In this document: piece by piece, positions 33,219 through 37,805 of the stretch
Numbering within the stretch: the first letter of the stretch is position 1
How the letters are laid out: every line of letters begins with the position of its first letter
Origin: Verrucomicrobiaceae bacterium
GTDB lineage: Bacteria > Verrucomicrobiota > Verrucomicrobiia > Verrucomicrobiales > V1-33
Direction: 5' to 3'
Assembly: GCA_027483175.1 (NCBI GenBank)
Contig: JAIXVE010000122.1
Location: 1 to 37,805 of the forward strand
DNA length: 37,805 nt
Program-made: the position numbers and the translations under genes
The notes under the pieces: model-generated
What the model saw: the letters and a program-made list of their open reading frames with translations, nothing else
The model's database searches: none
What the model was told of the DNA's origin: nothing

Positions 33219-34480
33219 CTAATGCGGGAGACCGTCTCCCGCACTGCCGATGGATTCGGGCGTATCCAGCTTTGCTGCTGCCAACGCCACGGAGCCTCCC
33301 GCAAGCCAGTTAGCGTCCAGAACCTCCAGCGCCAGCCGCCAGCACCGCGAACCGCGCCGGGATCATGTTAACCGGTAGCGTCAACCCGAGCCAGGCACGA
33401 AGTTCCGCTGCTGTCAGCCCTGCTCCGCCCCGCATCGTCAGGAACGATTCCAGCTGCATCTCCCCGCCTCTTTCCACGGTGCTGCCACCGCGCATCCAGT
33501 GACGCAAGGAAGCCGCCCAAGCGCTCGCCAAGTTTGACCCGGAATCCCCAGACCCCTCACCTGATCATCTACCTCGCCGATACAATGCAGCACGCGGTCT
33601 CAGTCAACCTTTTCGAAATCACCCGTGCGTACAAGCCGGGCATCTCAGTCACAGGAAACTGGATCCTGCACGAATCTGGCTACAGCCTTCTCATCATCCC
33701 TCCAGTAGCCGTGTGCCAACACCGCACCGCCAATCCTCAATTCTCCAATCTTGTCCTACCGGAACCGGCTGTATTCCTATGTCCAGGACATGCATCGACG
33801 CATGCGGAATTGGCCGGGCGATCGGCGGAAGATCCGGCCAACGGATCGGGATACTGCGGCTGCAGCGTCCATGAGGTCGCTACACGCGTCTGCGTCGGAC
33901 CATAGTGGTTGTGCAGCCGATAACCGGGATGGCTGGCAAAACATCCGCCGAAACTCCGGTGTGTTCGGCAGCGCTACTCCTACTGTGACAACCTCACGTA
34001 ACCTCGGTGCCTGCCGGGCGGAACGCCCCACCGCCGCCGCAATCTGCTGCAGCATTACCACAAGAAAGAGCACCCGCTCAACTCCCCTCGCCGCTGTCAA
34101 ACCCTACAACTCCTACGGCTGCAGCCGCCGCGCCTCGCTCATCGGCTCAAGCGTACCCCCAGTGCTCCACGTGGAAGACATTTCCGTAAACGAGGCATCG
34201 TCAACGGAGCGAACTGCAGAGTGCGCCTCGCGCCAGCATCAAGACGTCGATGCCATTGAATTAGATTGACGAGCGAACCGTCCGGAATTGCCACTCACTT
34301 CGGCAATCCGGTCGAACCTGACGTATACATCATGTAGGCAAGGCCTCGCCCGTCGCGGTCCACCGGCAAGACCTGTGCTGCATCGCTCACCACCAAGCGC
34401 AGCGCTGTCTGCGCCACGATCACCGCCACCGCCACATCGCGCCGCATCAATTCTAACGTGCGCCATCATCAGCACGTCCG
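33219..34480 (-). pseudogene. Inactivated NRPS-type amino-acid adenylation domain
   Basis: Colinear, multiply frameshifted remains of an ATP-dependent amino-acid-activating domain. In order: QTALRLVVSDAAQVLPVD; core A3 as LAYMMYTSGSTGLPK, then TGA (34297-34295) in place of the Gly codon, then VAIPDGSLVN; IQWHRRLDAGARRTLQFAPL; SFTEMSSTWSTGGTL; GVERVLFLVVMLQQIAAAVG; PRLREVVTVG; core A5 as [52 protein letters not shown] and IGEVDDQVRGLGI (A7-A8 region); and ELRAWLGLTLPVNMIPARF near A10. A trailing frame ends in TAG immediately before the PPTase ATG. The N-terminal core A1-A2 region is not recognisable and no condensation or carrier domain can be seen. Specificity cannot be read. Confidence 0.82.
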
Positions 34481-34625
34481 GATTCATGAATTCGCAAAGG
34501 CGTCGTTGATCGCTTTTCCGCCATCAGGAAACCCGAGCACCACACCGTCGCTAAATTAATTCCCTGAATTGCCAGAAGCGATTTCTCGGCTTTGACATCA
34601 ACGTCTGACCCGTCGATGGTCCCCT
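34481..34625. other. Gap between NRPS relic and endonuclease-like gene
   Basis: No gene. Contains an AT-rich stretch (CTAAATTAATTCC, 34551-34563) in the likely promoter position for the plus-strand endonuclease-like gene. Minus-strand open frames here show no recognisable family, and could be the lost front of the adenylation gene. Confidence 0.4.
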
Positions 34626-35468
34626 ATGAATCGTCCAGCGCTTTGCAGTCTTTTACTATTGAGTGCTTTCCCCTCGTTCGCCGCCGCAGAACCACTCCGC
34701 CTGATGTCCTTCAACCTCCGCTACGCCAACAATGGCGACAAGGAATCAAGAAACTGGACACACCGCCGCGATGCCGCCGCCGCCATCATCAAAGGCCATC
34801 AGCCTGAGGTTATCGGTCTCCAGGAAGCCCTCCGCGGCATGCTTGACGACCTCGCCGTTCGACTGCCCCAGTACTCGGAGATCGGTGTCGGACGAGATGA
34901 CGGAAAAGTCGCCGGCGAGTACTCTGCCGTTCTCTACCGAAAGGATCTCTTGGACGCAACCGCCAGCGGCACCTTCTGGTTCTCCGACACTCCAGACCAG
35001 CCTGGTAGCAAATCATGGGGCAACTCGATCCCGCGAATCTGCACATGGGTCTCATTCAAACGGAAAAGTGATGGGCTTTGCTTCGACTTATTCAACGCAC
35101 ACTTCGATCACCAGTCTCAGCCCTCCAGGGAAAAATCCACCGCCGCACTGCTCGAGCGGATCAAATCGCGAAAGCAGCCTGTCTTCATCTCCGGCGATCT
35201 CAACGCAGGAGAGGAGAACCCGGCTGTTACCGCTTTCAAATCCGCCGGCTACATCGACACATGGCGCGTCTTCCACCCGGACGTCCCCGCCGACGACAGT
35301 AGCACGTTTCACAACTTCACCGGATCCGCCAAGGGCTCGAAGATCGACTACATCTTCGCACCCCAAGGCTGGAAAGTCATCAACGCCGCCATCGTCCGCA
35401 CCCCCTCCGCCGATGGTTGGCCGTCCGACCACTTCCCCATCCACGCAGTCATCGAATCGAAGCCCTGA
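34626..35468 (+). CDS. Secreted endonuclease/exonuclease/phosphatase-family protein
   Basis: 280 residues with a signal peptide (MNRPALCSLLLLSAFPSFAAA). The EEP catalytic fold is complete: LRLMSFNLRYAN, the metal Glu in VIGLQEALRG, NAHFDHQS, FISGDLNAGEENP, KIDYIFAP and the final PSDHFPIHAVI with the catalytic Asp-His. Exported EEP proteins of this length include phosphodiesterases acting on nucleic acids, phosphoinositides or sugar phosphates; the substrate is not decided by sequence. The next gene starts 3 bases later, so they are co-transcribed. Strong C-rich composition on the coding strand, opposite to the plus-strand genes at the left of the window. Confidence 0.88.
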   Translation: MNRPALCSLLLLSAFPSFAAAEPLRLMSFNLRYANNGDKESRNWTHRRDAAAAIIKGHQPEVIGLQEALRGMLDDLAVRLPQYSEIGVGRDDGKVAGEYSAVLYRKDLLDATASGTFWFSDTPDQPGSKSWGNSIPRICTWVSFKRKSDGLCFDLFNAHFDHQSQPSREKSTAALLERIKSRKQPVFISGDLNAGEENPAVTAFKSAGYIDTWRVFHPDVPADDSSTFHNFTGSAKGSKIDYIFAPQGWKVINAAIVRTPSADGWPSDHFPIHAVIESKP

Positions 35469-35471
35469 TCC

Positions 35472-36287
35472 ATGAGCGGTCGACCGCCATTCCGCGACGA
35501 TATCGTCTACGACGACGAGGGACCGCAACGCCGCAGATTCCCGATCCGCTCCGCTGATCATGACTCTGATGACGACGCGGAACGCCCTCAACATGGCGCT
35601 CTCCCCGCCCGCGCCACACGTGAACTTGAGTCCCGCCGCGCCGCCGGTGAAATCCTCGAAGCCATCATTCCAAAACATGCACGCAATCTCGCCACTACCT
35701 TCTGGGGCATGGCGTGGAACCGTTACCTCGCGGAATGCGCCGATTATGCTAGTCGCCTCCCTCGCGGCCGCACCGCCCTCCGCGCCGGCCGCGTGCTTCG
35801 CCTGACTCTGGAAACCGGCTGCATCCGCGCTGTCGTCGCCGGACAACGCCTCTTCGACGTCACTATCACCATCAGACCACCCGACGACGACGCTGCAGCC
35901 GCACTCGCTCAGCGGCTGCGCGGCAGAATCGGCACCATCGTGGAACTACTCTCCGGCGACCTCAGCGCGGAGGTCATGACCATCGTCGCCGCCCCGGAAA
36001 CCGGTTTGTTCCCTTCTCCGTCGGACATCTGCTTCGCCTGTTCCTGCCCAGACGACGCCAGTCTCTGCGAACACGCCGCCGCCGCCCTCTACGCCTCCGG
36101 TTGCCGCTTCGATGACCATCCCGCAGAACTCTTCCGCCTCCGCGGCATCGACCCAGCCTCACTTCAGACATCTAACCTCGGCGATGTCGTCTCCGCCCTC
36201 ACCGGCGAAATCACCCCACCTGCCGTAGACGGTGCCGACCTCTCGGCTCTCTTCGGCATCAACCTCGGCGACCATCAGGACTCCTGA
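35472..36287 (+). CDS. SWIM zinc-finger protein
   Basis: 271 residues, cytoplasmic. The first 50 residues are charged and disordered; residues 55-170 are an alpha/beta region (AWNRYLAECADYASRLPRGR, RAGRVLRLTLETGCIRAVV, GQRLFDVTITI) typical of the part that precedes SWIM fingers. The SWIM finger is at about 188-205: FACSCPDDASLCEHAAAAL (C-x-C-x-n-C-x-H). Such proteins commonly stand next to a SNF2-family helicase, which is not in this window. Starts 3 bases after the endonuclease-like gene. Its 3' end overlaps the convergent ATPase gene by 13 bases (36275-36287). Confidence 0.85.
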   Translation: MSGRPPFRDDIVYDDEGPQRRRFPIRSADHDSDDDAERPQHGALPARATRELESRRAAGEILEAIIPKHARNLATTFWGMAWNRYLAECADYASRLPRGRTALRAGRVLRLTLETGCIRAVVAGQRLFDVTITIRPPDDDAAAALAQRLRGRIGTIVELLSGDLSAEVMTIVAAPETGLFPSPSDICFACSCPDDASLCEHAAAALYASGCRFDDHPAELFRLRGIDPASLQTSNLGDVVSALTGEITPPAVDGADLSALFGINLGDHQDS

Positions 36288-36949
36288 CGCACCACGCGCC
36301 CGTCGCTCATATACAGCCGGGCCGGGAGCGAAGCAGCAATCGCTTCACTGTGCGTCACCATCACGATCGTCGCGTGCCGCTCTTGGTGAATCCGGTGCAG
36401 GAGATCCATCACAAGTCCCGCCCCCCCCGAATCAAGATTCCCCGTCGGCTCGTCAGCTAGCAGCAACCGAGGCCGGTGCACCAGTGCCCGCGCCACCGCC
36501 GTGCGCTGCATCTCGCCCCCGCTCACCTCATGCGGTAGCCGGTTGAACTTTCCATCCAGTCCGGCCATCACCAGCAATTCTCTAGCCCGCTCAGATGCCG
36601 GACCCGCACCCTGCCCCGCAAGTATCAGCGGCAGGCTAACATTCTCCTCCAGCGTCATTCCGGGTAGCAGGTGGAAGAACTGAAACACAATGCCCGCTGT
36701 GCGCCTCCGATAAAGCGTCCGCTCCTTCTCTCCGGCGGTGTCCAACCGGACTCCCGCAACTTCAATCTCGCCTGACGTCGGCTTGTCGAGTGCTGCAAGA
36801 AGATGCAGCATGGTGCTCTTGCCACATCCACTCGGACCCGTGATCGCCGTGAAGGTCCCCTCCATCAATGTCAGACTCACTCCGTCCAGCGCGGCCACAG
36901 GTCTTCCCTCAGCGCGGTACTGGCGGGAAACATGACGGAGTTCAATCAC
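36275..36949 (-). CDS. ABC transporter ATP-binding protein, LolD/MacB type
   Basis: 224-residue ATPase of the lipoprotein-release/macrolide-export family. Walker A GPSGCGKSTMLHLL, Q-loop GIVFQFFHLLPGMTLEENV, signature VSGGEMQRTAVARAL, Walker B LLLADEPTGNLDS, and the switch His in VMVTHSEA are all present. The GTG start overlaps the L,D-transpeptidase stop by 4 bases (GTGA), so it is translationally coupled to it. The membrane partner is not in the window: nothing follows on this strand because the SWIM gene runs in from the other side. It may power export of lipoproteins or cell-wall material with a permease encoded elsewhere. Confidence 0.92.
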   Translation of the reverse strand: MIELRHVSRQYRAEGRPVAALDGVSLTLMEGTFTAITGPSGCGKSTMLHLLAALDKPTSGEIEVAGVRLDTAGEKERTLYRRRTAGIVFQFFHLLPGMTLEENVSLPLILAGQGAGPASERARELLVMAGLDGKFNRLPHEVSGGEMQRTAVARALVHRPRLLLADEPTGNLDSGGAGLVMDLLHRIHQERHATIVMVTHSEAIAASLPARLYMSDGRVVRQES

Positions 36950-37431
36950 AGCAGCAGTGGCGGCAGGATTATACCCGGTGCCGTCTCCTCAATAACGACC
37001 TCCGCACCCTCAGGGAGACGCCGGAAAAGATCAATCACGTCACGATTCGCCATCCGCACACACCCATGGCTCACCGGTTGCCCTATTCGCTCCTCCTGAT
37101 TCGTACCGTGAATGTAAATGTAGCGATCCTTAGTGTTCCCGTTCGCCGCATCAAGCCCATCAAGCCAGAGGATCCTCGAAAGAATCAAGTCCTCTTCGCA
37201 GGTCTCGCCGCTCCAATGCCCCACCGCTTCCCTGCTCCTGAAAATCGTCCCCATCCGCGTCCCGCGGCCAATCTTCTTCCACACCCGGAACTTCCCCGTC
37301 GGCGTGCAGTTGCTCCCGGGCACAAATCCAGGGCCATTCGCCGCCGTCGAAACCGGGTACCACGCCACCATCCGCCCGCGCCCGTCAATCAGCCGCAGAC
37401 ATTGATCCCGAATCGATACCTCCGCTCGCAT
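36946..37431 (-). CDS. L,D-transpeptidase (YkuD domain), second copy
   Basis: 161 residues from the ATG at 37431 (MRAEVSIRDQCLRLI); an earlier GTG at 37473 would overlap the upstream gene. The whole protein is a YkuD domain: NCTPTGKFRVWKKIG, then DRYIYIHGTNQEERIGQP and VSHGCVRM with His, Ser-His-Gly-Cys and Arg all canonical. No signal peptide is visible, which is unusual for an enzyme working outside the membrane; a missed upstream start or non-classical export could explain it. Clearly paralogous to the gene at 2550-3230 (shared SRILWL...IYIHGT and DVIDLF). In an operon with the upstream unknown gene and the LolD-like ATPase. Confidence 0.9.
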   Translation of the reverse strand: MRAEVSIRDQCLRLIDGRGRMVAWYPVSTAANGPGFVPGSNCTPTGKFRVWKKIGRGTRMGTIFRSREAVGHWSGETCEEDLILSRILWLDGLDAANGNTKDRYIYIHGTNQEERIGQPVSHGCVRMANRDVIDLFRRLPEGAEVVIEETAPGIILPPLLL

Positions 37432-37451
37432 GACCTTCAGTTCGGCTCCGT

Positions 37452-37805
37452 TCAGAACACACGCAGCGACCACCGCACCGCCGGATTCGCCCTCAATTCA
37501 AACGCCGTCAGGCTCCGCCCGTCGTATGGCGAAAACCCGCTCGCCGCCAGCGCTCCCGCCCGCCCCGGCGACAGCCCTCCTGCCGCCGCTTCGCACAGAA
37601 AAATCCGCACATTGATCCCGAGATCACTCTGTCCGGACCCATCCAGCGACCACTCGTGATGCACCAGATTGCCTCGCTTCATCGTGAACTCAATCCTCCG
37701 CGTCCCGTCCGGCCGGGTCTCCACCCTCGCCCGGAAGCTGTCAGGATGATATTGATAGGAATACCCCTCGCCGAACACCGCCGGCCGCACCGCCTTCACC
37801 TTCAC
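37452..37805 (-). CDS. Unrecognised protein, 3' part (runs off window)
   Basis: 117 residues visible, open to the window edge; the GTG at the edge may not be the true start. Text such as YSYQYHPDSFRARVETRPDG, RIEFTMKRGNLVHHEWSLDG and NVRIFLCEAAAGGLSPGRAG suggests a beta-rich domain, and the sequence keeps full coding character. I recognise no family. It ends 20 bases before the L,D-transpeptidase start on the same strand, so it is probably the first or an earlier gene of that operon and may be envelope-related. Confidence 0.7.
   Translation of the reverse strand: MKVKAVRPAVFGEGYSYQYHPDSFRARVETRPDGTRRIEFTMKRGNLVHHEWSLDGSGQSDLGINVRIFLCEAAAGGLSPGRAGALAASGFSPYDGRSLTAFELRANPAVRWSLRVF

Noticed and set aside
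34163-34178. TGCTCCACGTGGAAGA, close to a parS palindrome (14 of 16 with a common parS form)
   Set aside because: It falls exactly in the codons of a conserved S-S-T-W-S-T stretch of the adenylation-domain relic, so its sequence is explained by ancestry. Single copy, and near the inferred terminus rather than an origin.
33534-34269. Plus-strand open frames at 33534-33905 and 33751-34269
   Set aside because: They lie antisense to the adenylation-domain motifs, have no recognisable domain and poor composition; shadows of the relic.
34281-34310. CCGGAATTGCC ... GGCAATCCGG hairpin
   Set aside because: It lies inside the A3 region of the adenylation relic and follows from its codons; no T-run and no gene end nearby.

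Overview
The window looks like chromosomal DNA of a high-GC member of the Verrucomicrobiota. The main signs are a Planctomycetes/Verrucomicrobia-type cytochrome c protein (DUF1549/DUF1553), a fused SecDF, a secreted sulfatase near a sulfatase-modifying-factor-like protein that carries a beta-rich front domain, weak or absent Shine-Dalgarno sequences, and GTG starts. This is inference from gene content; no 16S rRNA gene is present.

Layout. 1-4760 (minus): GT2 glycosyltransferase, an L,D-transpeptidase lipoprotein, OppA and OppB (cut by the window edge), a cell-envelope/peptide-uptake cluster. 4886-10036 (minus): tgt, yajC, secDF and an amidohydrolase. 10037-10600: long intergenic region with an imperfect direct repeat. 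10601-12301 (plus): sulfatase. 12375-13751 (minus): an intact PIN toxin/antitoxin pair with relics of a second PIN toxin and possibly an HNH nuclease behind it. 13832-15043 (plus): SUMF1-like protein. 15162-15386 (minus): relic of a contractile-tail tube protein. 15399-18902 (minus): large cytochrome c protein; then cutA. 19346-25011 (plus): ppk1, nnrED, parB and an M28 lipoprotein, tightly packed, three of the four overlapping or nearly so. 25036-27846 (minus): ftsK. 27997-31429: manA, TPM-domain protein, BamE-like lipoprotein (minus), moaA. 31450-34480 (minus): intact phosphotransacetylase preceded by a dead Sfp-type phosphopantetheinyl transferase and a dead NRPS-type adenylation domain. 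34626-36287 (plus): secreted endonuclease/phosphatase-like protein and a SWIM zinc-finger protein. 36275-37805 (minus): LolD-type ATPase, a second L,D-transpeptidase and an unrecognised partial protein.

Two large-scale signals stand out. First, the plus strand is strongly G-rich over roughly the first 27 kb whichever strand is coding, becomes mixed at about 28-32 kb, and is C-rich to the right end. A G-to-C switch of this kind is what a replication terminus looks like, and a 28-base AT-rich site at 29071-29098 has the shape and much of the sequence of a XerCD dif site, 1.2 kb from ftsK. Second, the stretch 32577-34480 is not empty: it holds a colinear, frameshifted small nonribosomal-peptide locus (adenylation domain, then phosphopantetheinyl transferase) whose last member, a pta homologue, is still open and was translationally coupled to it. 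Together with the tail-tube and PIN relics, the window shows several gene systems in decay.

I did not find a clearly new intact defence or biosynthetic system. The decayed NRPS/PPTase/pta locus and the terminus/dif candidate are the observations most worth following.
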